The notes under the pieces are model-generated. The model worked only from the letters and a program-made list of their open reading frames with translations, was not told where the DNA came from and made no database searches. Made by a program: the position numbers and the translations under genes. Positions 26,134-34,341 of a stretch of DNA of 64,000 nucleotides are shown here, piece by piece. Source of the DNA: Cellulophaga lytica DSM 7489. Lineage in GTDB: Bacteria > Bacteroidota > Bacteroidia > Flavobacteriales > Flavobacteriaceae. Where the stretch lies: contig NC_015167.1 of NCBI RefSeq assembly GCF_000190595.1, forward strand, positions 1,042,501 to 1,106,500. The letters run 5' to 3'. Every line of letters begins with the position of its first letter. The first letter of the stretch is position 1.

Positions 26134-26550
26134 ATGAAAAGAATACATTTTGACAATATGAAAAGTTTGATTTGGATTACGATTTTAATCCTTTCTCTTA
26201 TTTTTATTTTAGTTGGAACATTTGAACTCTTTGATTTCGAAAATCCAAAACTGAATAAAAGAATAAGTGCAATCGGATTTTTACTTCAAGTTGCCTTTTA
26301 TAGTAGAATGTTTTGGTATAAAAATTATGTTCAATGGAATAAAAAAGGAGCAAATATTAGAGTGAATTCTTTTTGGGGAAAGTCCTTGAGTTTCGACCAA
26401 ATTAAAACGACTGAACTGAACGAAAAAACTTTGACTATTACAAAAACTAATGAGAATAAAATTACGTTTGACTTGAATGAAATTGCGGATTCTGACTCTC
26501 AAAAACTGAATGAAATAATAATTAAAAATACTATTGCCAACAATGTATAA
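26134..26550 (+). CDS. Small membrane protein with PH-like domain (first cassette, array 3)
   Basis: A 138-residue protein; an alternative start at 26158 removes eight residues. Two membrane helices (about 11-32 and 43-60) precede a short beta domain (GANIRVNSFWGKSLSFDQIKTTEL) like bacterial PH-type domains. The coding region runs 19 bp into the closing site: the last codons (TIANNV) are made from the box TATTGCCAAC itself. Confidence 0.65.
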   Translation: MKRIHFDNMKSLIWITILILSLIFILVGTFELFDFENPKLNKRISAIGFLLQVAFYSRMFWYKNYVQWNKKGANIRVNSFWGKSLSFDQIKTTELNEKTLTITKTNENKITFDLNEIADSDSQKLNEIIIKNTIANNV

Positions 26551-26668
26551 CCGCAATTACGGCGGATTCGACTACGTCCGAATCCACTCACAATTGCTAA
26601 TGTCTGTGATAAGCCGAAAAACATTAACTTTAATCCCGTAACTTCGGTTATACCTACCGTTGTGGTTA
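26532..26668 (+). repeat. attC-like cassette junction (class III, 137 bp)
   Basis: TATTGCCAAC (26532-26541) exactly complements the opening box GTTGGCAATA at 26094. The right end is GTTGTGGTTA (26659-26668). The body is nearly identical to the site at 20178-20314; both follow the first cassette after a leader. Confidence 0.85.
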
Positions 26669-26711
26669 ATATCCAAACAATACGTAGAACATAAAACCTA
26701 TATGAAATAAA

Positions 26712-27377
26712 ATGAAAATTGGAATTTTAGCTATTGTATTTTTTGCTTCATTAATAATTAGGTTTTTACATCTTGAAAACAAAAAAAAATCTAATGAAAT
26801 AAAAACTAAAATGTTGGAAAGGGCTAAAATAGCTAGAAGAATACAAGCTATTAACAAATCTTCACATAATAAACATAAAATATCTAGGCTACTTATTAAA
26901 ATGTTAGAAGAGTTTCAGTTTCACGACGATGTTCAACCGACTTTAACAGAAACAGAAATAATTGAAATTGAAAAGCAAATAAATTTAACTTTACCTCTAT
27001 CATATAAGTTGTTTTTAAAATATTTTGGAGACGGTGGAACTTGGATTTATACAAATTCAATAGACAGTATCAGAAATAGGTCTTGGCTATCTGATTATAG
27101 AAATGAATTGAATGAAAAAATAGAATTAGATAATAAAGAAATAAAAGTGGACTCATTACTATGTTTAATGTCTGAAGATTCAAATGGAGGAGCTTGGTGT
27201 TGGTTGACTTCAGAAGACACCAAGGATGGAGAATGGCCCTTAGCTTATTATAGTTTAAGTGACAAAAAACTACATTTTAAAGTTGAAAATTTTGCAGAAT
27301 GGCTAAAAATATTAACAAATTCTAAAGGAGAAGTAATTAGAGAATTAGATTTGGACTATCAATTAGGATTAGGATAA
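26712..27377 (+). CDS. SMI1/KNR4 (SUKH)-family protein with N-terminal anchor
   Basis: A 221-residue protein with an N-terminal membrane helix (ILAIVFFASLIIRFL), a basic linker, and a SMI1/KNR4 domain from about residue 75: LTETEIIEIEKQINLTLP, then YKLFLKYFGDGG, and later AYYSLSDKKLHFKVENFAEWL. SUKH proteins are widespread immunity proteins against polymorphic toxins and common cargo of mobile arrays. The membrane anchor is unusual for the family. Confidence 0.78.
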   Translation: MKIGILAIVFFASLIIRFLHLENKKKSNEIKTKMLERAKIARRIQAINKSSHNKHKISRLLIKMLEEFQFHDDVQPTLTETEIIEIEKQINLTLPLSYKLFLKYFGDGGTWIYTNSIDSIRNRSWLSDYRNELNEKIELDNKEIKVDSLLCLMSEDSNGGAWCWLTSEDTKDGEWPLAYYSLSDKKLHFKVENFAEWLKILTNSKGEVIRELDLDYQLGLG

Positions 27378-27422
27378 ATAACCATTTTATCTGACTTAAA
27401 ATATTAGAAATAAATAAAATAC

Positions 27423-27573
27423 TAACCACAACACCGCATAAAATTAATTGCTAGGTTCTAGACTACTTACGAATCCCTAAGCTTGTGGACTATCGGGCTT
27501 TCTATTCGGTTTATATTTGCTAAATTAGGTGCATAAACGGCGTAACAAACCATATACTAAACCGTTGGCTAAC
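27423..27573 (+). repeat. attC-like cassette junction (class I)
   Basis: TAACCACAAC (27423-27432) exactly complements GTTGTGGTTA at 26659; with flanks 13 of 14 positions match. The right end is GTTGGCTAAC (27564-27573). The body is nearly identical to 31646-31796. Confidence 0.83.
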
Positions 27574-27596
27574 ATTAAAAAAGACAAATCGAAGAC

Positions 27597-30341
27597 ATGA
27601 AATATATTAATATCTTGTTCCTCTTAATTTTACAATTAATTACTGTAAATAAAACAAATGCACAATGTCCTGAAGCTCAGAGTTACGTTTCAAAAATTGA
27701 GCAAGCAGATTCTTGGACACCTACAGAACGAGTAAGTAGTGGTGATAAAATTCAAGCCTGGACTCAATTAGGTACTTGGTATAATTATAGGTGCGAATGC
27801 GAGAATGGAGGTAATCTTTCTGATACTGACCTTCAGCGATTAGTAGATCACCTTAATATGATAAAAGGACAAATAAGCTCTAAATATTCATCATATGGAA
27901 GTGTTCCATCTACGTCTATTTCTGATTGCAAAAAAAAGACAAAAAATGGGTCAAATGCCTCATCAAAACTGAATAATAATTCAAATAGTAAGTCTTCTAC
28001 TCAAATAGAGATGGAAAATCGCCTTGTGAACTACAATAAAGCAATGAACCTAAAAACACAAGGAGAAAACATTGCAAGAGCTTATGCACAACAAGTAAAG
28101 TCTTATGGACAACTGAATAGTACTAGTACTCCAGAAGTATTATTAGAAAATTTTAATTCTAACATGCAAGCTATCGCAGACTTAGAGGCTCAAAATAAAG
28201 CTGATAATTTAAGTCAACTATCCAACACATTAAGTTCATCTTTAAACGATTTAAGTACTGGAAATTATGAAGGTGCTATGTTTAGTGCATTATCATTACT
28301 AGACCAAGGAGAAGCTAAAAGAGAAGCGAGAAGAAAGGCTGAAGCCACTAAACGTCGTTTGGCTTATCAAGTACAACAAAAAATGACTGCTTTTTACACC
28401 AAAGCAGTAGAACTTAATGATGAAGCTATTAATCAATATTATGAAAAAGCTGCATATGCATACAGTAAAGAAGAAGAAGCCTATATGCTAGCCTATATTG
28501 ATAATTTAGAATGCCATAAAAAAAATATGGAAAATAATTTTAGCTATAACAATACATCATGGCTAAAAAACAATTGTTCTGTTCCTGTAAAGAAAAATTA
28601 TACTGTAAACAATCTTGTTGCAAAGGATATTCAATATATAAATGCAGCAAAAAGAAAATATGCGCTTTATAAAAAAACTGGCGAACAAGTCTTTCAAAAA
28701 GGAGCAATGAGATTTGCAGGATTAGCAGCGACAGAAAACCCCAAAGCTGACTACTACTACACAATGGGGCATTATGCAGGAATAAACAACCCTTTAGTTG
28801 CTTATTCTAGCTTCCTTACAGCTAAATCTAAAAATTCAAACTATTTTTCAGGTGAAAAAGCTTCTGAATTTGCAATGGTAAAATTGAGTTTAGAATCTTC
28901 ATTTAAAAAAGCCATTGAAGAAAATGATCAAGAAGTGGTTTCTAATATTGTTGGTGCAGGTTTACATCAAACTGTTAAGATTGATAATTCACTACCAATT
29001 ATTTATGCCATCAAAATTGATAAAGCTGATGTTGTATTTGCATTTTTAAATACCGATTTGGTAGGAAAACCTCAAACTGTTATAAATAAAAAAGTTCAAT
29101 CAGCTCTATATATGGCGGCATTATTAGATGCACCAAATACGATACAAAAATTTGCTGACCTAGGATTTTCTGTTGATTTTAGTATTGCTGGTAAAACTCC
29201 ATTAGATGCTGCTGCAGAGTCATTATCGGTTAATAGTTTCAATAAAATATCGGAGTTACTTGGTGGCCAAACGAAATACAATATTGAGAACTCTGACGTT
29301 ATTAAACTGCAACATTTATTACGTTCTGCTGATGTAAATGACACAATAAAAGTAATAGATATCTTTAATTCACTAAATAAGCCAACCCCAAAATACAAAT
29401 CTCTCGAATTATTGCTCTATGCGAAAAAAAGAGAGGGTTTCTTTATGGTTTTTGAAGCTAATAAGAAGTTCTACGCCGACTGGGTTAAAGAAAATAGAGC
29501 AAAAATTTTCAAACAGTTCAGTGAAGAAGTTTTATATAAATACAACAAACATGTTCACCGCTACTTATCTCTAGATCTATTGCCTTTAGCTGATGGAGTT
29601 AATCTGTATGGAGATGATTTAGCTACGTTTTTCGAAGTATGGTTAAACCATTCTTGGAATTATATGTCCATGCCTAAGAAAGAGTCAAGTAAATCAGCGT
29701 TGGGATATGATTTAATAGTTAATTCTAGTTTGAAAAATAAACAAGTTGAATTATTAGGCATTCAACTAGGGACACAATATGCTGAAATAATGGGAATAAC
29801 CGGTAGTTATAAGGATGATTGGAATAAATCTATCATGTTTGAATTTATAACATCAAATCCAGAAACTTACCAATTGAATTTATTGAATTTTTCTATTTAT
29901 TATAGACAAGATTCTAAGATGGTAAGAGTATTATTAGATAATTACAACAATGAAACTCTTCGGTCAGGAAATTTCTTAAGAAATGTTATTTGGAACGGCC
30001 CGATGCTAAACCCAAATTCTACAGCTAATAATAAACAACAGGCTGAATTGATAAAAAGCGGATATGAAATTTTAGAAATGTTGTTATTTGATTTTGGATA
30101 CCATAAGGATGCATTTAAGACATTAGCCCAAATGAGGTTTGAAACAGGTATGTACCCCCAAGCAAATGAGTATCTAAAAAAACTCCTCGACAGATTGATT
30201 GAATCTGACCAAGCAGACCCTAATTGGAACGATTGGTGGGATTCTTATTCTCTTAAAAAAAATAAAAAGAATATAAAAAAAAGAGATGATAGAAAATATT
30301 GGGAAGCCGTTATTGAAGGTAATTTCGAAGAACGATACTAA
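27597..30341 (+). CDS. Large secreted protein with coiled-coil, ankyrin-like and TPR-like regions
   Basis: A 914-residue protein, by far the largest cassette gene. It has a signal peptide (INILFLLILQLITVNKTNAQ), a short cysteine-containing N-terminal domain, a helical charged middle, and ankyrin-like helices near 460-560 (SLPIIYAIKIDKADVVFAFL, GKTPLDAAAESL). A TPR-like tail lies near 830-890 (HKDAFKTLAQMRFETGMYPQ). No enzyme motif is seen. The opening box is 33 nt upstream; the closing box (30346-30355) matches it at 8/10. Confidence 0.7.
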   Translation: MKYINILFLLILQLITVNKTNAQCPEAQSYVSKIEQADSWTPTERVSSGDKIQAWTQLGTWYNYRCECENGGNLSDTDLQRLVDHLNMIKGQISSKYSSYGSVPSTSISDCKKKTKNGSNASSKLNNNSNSKSSTQIEMENRLVNYNKAMNLKTQGENIARAYAQQVKSYGQLNSTSTPEVLLENFNSNMQAIADLEAQNKADNLSQLSNTLSSSLNDLSTGNYEGAMFSALSLLDQGEAKREARRKAEATKRRLAYQVQQKMTAFYTKAVELNDEAINQYYEKAAYAYSKEEEAYMLAYIDNLECHKKNMENNFSYNNTSWLKNNCSVPVKKNYTVNNLVAKDIQYINAAKRKYALYKKTGEQVFQKGAMRFAGLAATENPKADYYYTMGHYAGINNPLVAYSSFLTAKSKNSNYFSGEKASEFAMVKLSLESSFKKAIEENDQEVVSNIVGAGLHQTVKIDNSLPIIYAIKIDKADVVFAFLNTDLVGKPQTVINKKVQSALYMAALLDAPNTIQKFADLGFSVDFSIAGKTPLDAAAESLSVNSFNKISELLGGQTKYNIENSDVIKLQHLLRSADVNDTIKVIDIFNSLNKPTPKYKSLELLLYAKKREGFFMVFEANKKFYADWVKENRAKIFKQFSEEVLYKYNKHVHRYLSLDLLPLADGVNLYGDDLATFFEVWLNHSWNYMSMPKKESSKSALGYDLIVNSSLKNKQVELLGIQLGTQYAEIMGITGSYKDDWNKSIMFEFITSNPETYQLNLLNFSIYYRQDSKMVRVLLDNYNNETLRSGNFLRNVIWNGPMLNPNSTANNKQQAELIKSGYEILEMLLFDFGYHKDAFKTLAQMRFETGMYPQANEYLKKLLDRLIESDQADPNWNDWWDSYSLKKNKKNIKKRDDRKYWEAVIEGNFEERY

Positions 30342-30345
30342 AACG

Positions 30346-30362
30346 ATTTGCCAACAATGGCT
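30346..30362 (+). repeat. Truncated attC-like site (left half only)
   Basis: ATTTGCCAAC (30346-30355) matches the complement of the opening box at 27564 in 8 of 10 positions. It is followed by the few bases of a class II left flank (AATGGCTATAAT) and then directly by the next gene. The right half is gone: an internal deletion has fused two cassettes. Confidence 0.6.
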
Positions 30363-30992
30363 ATAATGATGAAAAAAGACCTCGAAAAAGAATTAGAATA
30401 CTTGAATTCGACTATTGACCTGACAGATTTCAATACGATAGAACGCGGACTAAAATTTCATTTAAGATTTAAACTTGGAGACCCATTTGAAAATGGAACT
30501 AAAGAAAGAGTAAATCAAGCGACAAAACGTGCGACTGAATTGTTTGAAAATCAAATAAATGGAAATTCGAAAATTTACATTATAATTTATGACTTTATCG
30601 AAGAAATGTTTGCTCAAACACCAAATCACATTTACAGCTTACTAAAATCGGAAAGCATAAAAGCTGAACAGTCTGAAGAGGATTTAGTTACAAGATATTT
30701 TGATATTGAGCGTGTAAAAGGCAAATTATCGATTTATAGAACGGAAAGAGACAAAATTAAATACTCGAAAATATTTAACGGAATAGCGAATACAGAAATG
30801 GGATTTTCACCAACAATTCATCAACTCGTTTATTTTTTTCAACCTAAATCGAAAAAATGGTTTTGGATGTACGATGACAGAGGTTGTTTAATGTTTAGTA
30901 ACAGAACAGACGATTTAAAAGAGAATTTGGTGAAATTTGACAATTGGATAGTTGAAAATCAACGAAATGAAATGGAAAAACAATTTAAATAA
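30357..30992 (+). CDS. DUF3885-like protein
   Basis: A 211-residue soluble protein; ATG 30357, 30366 or 30369 are all possible because the start lies inside the truncated junction. It shows the DUF3885 pattern: LKFHLRFKLGDPFENGTKERVNQATKRATELFE (about 28-60), IYIIIYDFIEE, and the closing WFWMYDDRGCLMF with a following DNWI. The family has no known function. Confidence 0.68.
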   Translation: MAIMMKKDLEKELEYLNSTIDLTDFNTIERGLKFHLRFKLGDPFENGTKERVNQATKRATELFENQINGNSKIYIIIYDFIEEMFAQTPNHIYSLLKSESIKAEQSEEDLVTRYFDIERVKGKLSIYRTERDKIKYSKIFNGIANTEMGFSPTIHQLVYFFQPKSKKWFWMYDDRGCLMFSNRTDDLKENLVKFDNWIVENQRNEMEKQFK

Positions 30993-30998
30993 ATCACT

Positions 30999-31026
30999 AT
31001 TGCCAACAATGTATAACCGCAATCTA
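30999..31026 (+). repeat. Truncated attC-like site (left half, class III)
   Basis: TATTGCCAAC (30999-31008) plus the class III left flank AATGTATAACCGCAA, cut off directly before the next gene. The box equals that at 26532, so it would pair with an opening box GTTGGCAATA that is no longer upstream of this gene. Confidence 0.6.
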
Positions 31027-31033
31027 TGAAAGA

Positions 31034-31396
31034 ATGACAAAACTAATTTTAATAACTTCAATAACTCTTATGAGCATATTTAATGTATTTGGACAAGGGA
31101 AAAACGACAAAAATAAAACTGAATTTAAATTTAGTGATCCTGAAAATAAAGCTGTTTTTACTTGTAATCACGTAACTGATGAGAAAAGTCCGATTTTGTA
31201 TGCGACACACGACAGCGACGGAGATTGGCAATTCTTATGCGGACAAAATGACCACGCGGAGGAAAACGCAAAAATCATTTCTTTGAAAAATGCGGTTGAA
31301 TTAGATAATACTCTGAATGAATTATTTGAAATGCCGATTGGAGTTGGAGCGGAACGCAATGGAATTGGTCAAAAATGGAATCCTTTTAGACTCTAA
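31034..31396 (+). CDS. Small secreted protein with DGDWQFLCG motif
   Basis: A 120-residue protein with a signal peptide (LILITSITLMSIFNVFGQ). The mature part carries CNHVTDEKSPILYATHDSDG and DWQFLCGQNDH, a pattern I associate with small uncharacterised bacterial proteins usually found in the cytoplasm, then a GVGAERNGIGQKW end. Exported placement is unusual if that family match is right. No function assigned. Confidence 0.6.
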   Translation: MTKLILITSITLMSIFNVFGQGKNDKNKTEFKFSDPENKAVFTCNHVTDEKSPILYATHDSDGDWQFLCGQNDHAEENAKIISLKNAVELDNTLNELFEMPIGVGAERNGIGQKWNPFRL

Positions 31397-31413
31397 TCAG
31401 AAAATAGATTTTT

Positions 31414-31641
31414 ATGAGCAAATCGGAAAAGAAAACTAAAATTCGTGGAATCACAACTGCGAAATCGGAGAAAGAAAATAAGCAAGATGCTAATAGAAAA
31501 TATCGCAGGATAGTAAAACAGAAAGTTAAATCTAACGAGTCTGAATTACCTAAAGTTCGTGAAATCTCAAATGTTTGGAGTTTTGATAAAGACGGAAAGA
31601 AATACGATTCTGAAATGACCGATAAAGATTTGCGAAAATAA
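31414..31641 (+). CDS. Small basic hypothetical protein
   Basis: A 75-residue, very lysine-rich protein (KKTKIRGITTAKSEKENK, then NRKYRRIVKQKVK) with a short ordered-looking end (SNVWSFDKDGKKYDSEM). It starts 18 bp after the previous gene and ends 4 nt before the closing box TACTGGCAAC. Function unknown; nucleic-acid binding is possible from charge alone. Confidence 0.5.
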   Translation: MSKSEKKTKIRGITTAKSEKENKQDANRKYRRIVKQKVKSNESELPKVREISNVWSFDKDGKKYDSEMTDKDLRK

Positions 31642-31645
31642 AAAC

Positions 31646-31796
31646 TACTGGCAACAATGCATATATTTTATTGCTAGGTTCTAGCCTACTTACGAATCCC
31701 TAAGCTTGTGAACTATCGGGCTTTCTATTCGGTTTATATTTGCTAAATTAGGTGCATAAACGGCGTAACAAACCAATTACAAGAACGTTATAGCCA
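31646..31796 (+). repeat. attC-like cassette junction (class I)
   Basis: The left box TACTGGCAAC (31646-31655) has lost its own opening partner upstream. The right end is GTTATAGCCA (31787-31796). The body is nearly identical to 27423-27573. Confidence 0.78.
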
Positions 31797-31836
31797 TATT
31801 TCAGGACTAGACATTTAAAGAAACACCATACATTCA

Positions 31837-32568
31837 ATGAAAAAAATCTTGATAACCGGCGGATTTGGAAAAATAGCCAAACATTTCGTTCATAACTTCA
31901 GCAACAAATATGAAATAACCGTTGCAGACATTGTAACGGACAGCAGTACTTTTTCGAACAATGTGCGAATTGAAAAAGCAGACTTGATGGACTTTTCAAT
32001 TTGCTCAAAACTATGCGTAGGAATCGATACCGTAATTCATTTGGCCGGAATAGTAGACCCGATTTCTGAATCGGACGAGATTTTAGAAACTAACATAAAA
32101 ACCACACAGAATATTTTTAAAGCAGCAGTAAAAGCAAAATGCAAAAGACTGATTTTTGCGAGTAGTGCCCAGACCATAGAAAGCTATCCGACGGATATCC
32201 AAGTTAACAAGAATATGCTCGTTAAGCCGAAAAATATTTATGGAGTATCAAAATGTTTTGGAGAAGCTTTAGCGGCTTACCATGCATATAACAATGGAAT
32301 TTCTGCCATTTGCCTGCGAATTGGTGCGTACGAATTCCCAAAAGACTTTACTGAAATGAATGCGAGGGATTTAAGTGCATTTCTGCATCCTGATGATTTT
32401 AATCAATTATTGATTGGATGTATCGAAACAGAAAATATTAAATATGAGGTTCTGAACGCTATTTCCGATAACAGGTATAAACGATTGGATATTACTGAAT
32501 CGAAAGAAAAAGTTGGGTATAGACCCAAAGCAGACGCATTTACCCTGTTCAAGCTCGCAGCGGAGTAA
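31837..32568 (+). CDS. NAD-dependent epimerase/dehydratase (extended SDR)
   Basis: A 243-residue Rossmann-fold enzyme. The nucleotide motif GGFGKIAKHF (residues 8-17) is followed by VIHLAGIVDP (about 67-75), FASSAQT with the active serine, and the catalytic YGVSK (Y135, K139). Sugar-nucleotide or similar substrate is likely. The opening box GTTATAGCCA and the closing box TGGCTACAAC (3 nt after the stop) match 9/10. Confidence 0.85.
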   Translation: MKKILITGGFGKIAKHFVHNFSNKYEITVADIVTDSSTFSNNVRIEKADLMDFSICSKLCVGIDTVIHLAGIVDPISESDEILETNIKTTQNIFKAAVKAKCKRLIFASSAQTIESYPTDIQVNKNMLVKPKNIYGVSKCFGEALAAYHAYNNGISAICLRIGAYEFPKDFTEMNARDLSAFLHPDDFNQLLIGCIETENIKYEVLNAISDNRYKRLDITESKEKVGYRPKADAFTLFKLAAE

Positions 32569-32571
32569 AAC

Positions 32572-32709
32572 TGGCTACAACCCGTATAAAATTAATTGCT
32601 AGTTTTAACCTACATTAGAATCTTTATGCGGAATATTCTATTAGGTTTATATTTGCTAAATTAGGTGCATAAACGGCGTAACAAACCAATTACAAGAACG
32701 TTGTAAGCA
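32572..32709 (+). repeat. attC-like cassette junction (class I)
   Basis: TGGCTACAAC (32572-32581) complements GTTATAGCCA at 31787 except for one position. The right end is GTTGTAAGCA (32700-32709). The central hairpin TAGAAT/ATTCTA differs from its relatives; the right half is the same as in 31646-31796. Confidence 0.78.
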
Positions 32710-32731
32710 ACCTCAGGAAACGAAAAAAAAG

Positions 32732-33373
32732 ATGAAAACAAGCACATTAATTGGAATTCTTTTTTGCTCAATTTTGTTTGTATGCGAAAACAAGAATGAT
32801 GACCGATTTGTTTTCTTCCTTCATAACCGATTTTTAGAAGAACACGCACTGAATGAATTACATCCCGAATTTGGGCGAACTGAATACAGCGAAATTATTG
32901 CTGAACTTAAAAAAGGGGGACTTAAAGTAATAAGCGAAAAACGGAGTGGAAATGTTAACGCAAGAGAATACGCAATTGGAATTGTAACCCAAATTGACAG
33001 TTTAATAAAAAATGGAGTAGAACCAAGAAAAATAACTGTTGTTGGAACCTCAAAAGGTGGTTATATAGCTCAATATGTTTCGACTTTAGCAAATAATCAG
33101 GATTTAAATTTTGTATTTATTGCAAGTTTTAGGAATAGCGATATTCAAAATATACCTGAAATTAATTTTTGCGGAAATATTTTAACTATTTACGAAAAAT
33201 CCGACCCATTTGGAGTTTCCGCATTGGAACGAAAGAAAATCTCGAATTGTGAAATAAAACACTTTAAAGAAATAGAACTGAATTCTGGAATGGGACACGG
33301 ATTTTTATTTAAACCATTAAAGGAATGGATTGAACCGACAATAAAATGGGCAAAAGGAAATTACAACCTGTAA
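32732..33373 (+). CDS. Alpha/beta-hydrolase fold protein
   Basis: A 213-residue protein with a hydrophobic N-terminus (residues 5-18, possibly a lipoprotein or signal segment ending at Cys18). A complete hydrolase triad is visible: S107 in GTSKGG, D158 in YEKSDPFG and H189 in GMGHGFLF. The HNRFLEEH motif after the first strand marks the oxyanion region. Esterase or lipase activity is likely. Last cassette of array 3; no matching closing box. Confidence 0.75.
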   Translation: MKTSTLIGILFCSILFVCENKNDDRFVFFLHNRFLEEHALNELHPEFGRTEYSEIIAELKKGGLKVISEKRSGNVNAREYAIGIVTQIDSLIKNGVEPRKITVVGTSKGGYIAQYVSTLANNQDLNFVFIASFRNSDIQNIPEINFCGNILTIYEKSDPFGVSALERKKISNCEIKHFKEIELNSGMGHGFLFKPLKEWIEPTIKWAKGNYNL

Positions 33374-33380
33374 TAAAAAC

Positions 33381-33450
33381 TGTGCCCAATACCATATAAA
33401 ATAATTGCTACTTAGTACTTAACAAAAAAGCGTTACAAACCCGCAACTAT
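33381..33450 (+). repeat. Degenerate attC-like site at the end of array 3
   Basis: TGTGCCCAAT (33381-33390) resembles a left box with the final C changed to T. It is followed by ATATAAAATAATTGCTA as in class I sites and a CGCAACTATTCTTATA-type right part. It does not match the opening box of the preceding cassette (32700). Confidence 0.45.
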
Positions 33451-33559
33451 TCTTATAAAAAACCACTACATAAGTAAAGTATAGGGAACTTACATCTCTA
33501 GAATTTTTTATGCATAATTACCAATTGTACTAAAAAATATACCAATTACACATTTCCAT

Positions 33560-33675
33560 TATTACAGTATAAAAAATTAATTTATATTGTAAGAAAATAA
33601 AACAACTAGAAAGCCAAATGTGCGTTTACTCACCCATATTGGCAAAATAAACGCAATTAATTGAGTTTATATATA
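33560..33675 (+). repeat. Array leader copy 4 (attI-like)
   Basis: TATATTG box (33583-33589), GTAAGAAAATAAAAC, hairpin arms GCGTTTACT (33622-33630) and AATAAACGC (33646-33654), then 21 nt ending TTTATATATA before GTTG at 33676. A further ~45 bp upstream (33527 onward) is shared with leader copy 2. Confidence 0.72.
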
Positions 33676-33694
33676 GTTGGGCAACATATTGACC

Positions 33695-34099
33695 ATGAGA
33701 AATTTTCTGATTATTTCACTTATCGTTTTATTTCACGGTTGTCGAGAAAAATCGACAAAGAATTTTGAAGATTATAATGAAGAGGACTTTGTTGAAGTGC
33801 AAGGACTTATAATAAAAGTCGAAAAAGAATTTGCCTATCAAAACAGAAAAGTGGACGTAACATACATTTACGATTTAGAAAAGGATAACCCAACCATTGG
33901 ACATGAAAAGGATTCTCCATTTATTCCTATGGTTGGAGAACCTAGAGTTATTATGGTGCATAAATATGAGGAAAATGTTTCCTTTTTAGGTATAAACAAT
34001 TATGTAGAAGATGAAAACGGTTTAATAAAAAAATACTTGGAAAAGAGCGACCGATTTGGAGCTGAATATTACGGAGTTGACCAAAACGCATTGGATTAA
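33695..34099 (+). CDS. Small lipoprotein (first cassette, array 4)
   Basis: A 134-residue protein from ATG 33695; an earlier TTG frame start lies inside the box and is rejected. It has a lipoprotein signal (FLIISLIVLFHGC, Cys16). The mature domain is acidic with strand-like segments. No family recognised. The closing box lies 35 nt after the stop. Confidence 0.65.
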   Translation: MRNFLIISLIVLFHGCREKSTKNFEDYNEEDFVEVQGLIIKVEKEFAYQNRKVDVTYIYDLEKDNPTIGHEKDSPFIPMVGEPRVIMVHKYEENVSFLGINNYVEDENGLIKKYLEKSDRFGAEYYGVDQNALD

Positions 34100-34134
34100 A
34101 TAAGACCGCGAGAAGTAAGGAAAAAATAAAATAC

Positions 34135-34337
34135 GTTGCACAACAAAACCTATAAACAATACGGGCGTTTGTGCTTAACCCAAAGGTCTGTGAATATTAA
34201 TTAAGTCCGCTAAATATAAAATTTGGCATTTATAGAAGAAAAGATAAAAACAAAATATTTATATTTAGCTAAGTAATAAACCGTAACGAAAGTGCTTTTT
34301 AACCGCCCTACGTTTCTTATACTAACCGTTACCTGTA
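34135..34337 (+). repeat. attC-like cassette junction (class II, ~203 bp)
   Basis: GTTGCACAAC (34135-34144) matches the complement of the opening box GTTGGGCAAC (33676) at 9 of 10, and over 16 positions at 13. The right end is GTTACCTGTA (34328-34337). It shares the GTGCTTAACCCAAAGGT and AAGTCCGCTAAAT elements with 35336-35538. Confidence 0.78.
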
Positions 34338-34341
34338 ATTT

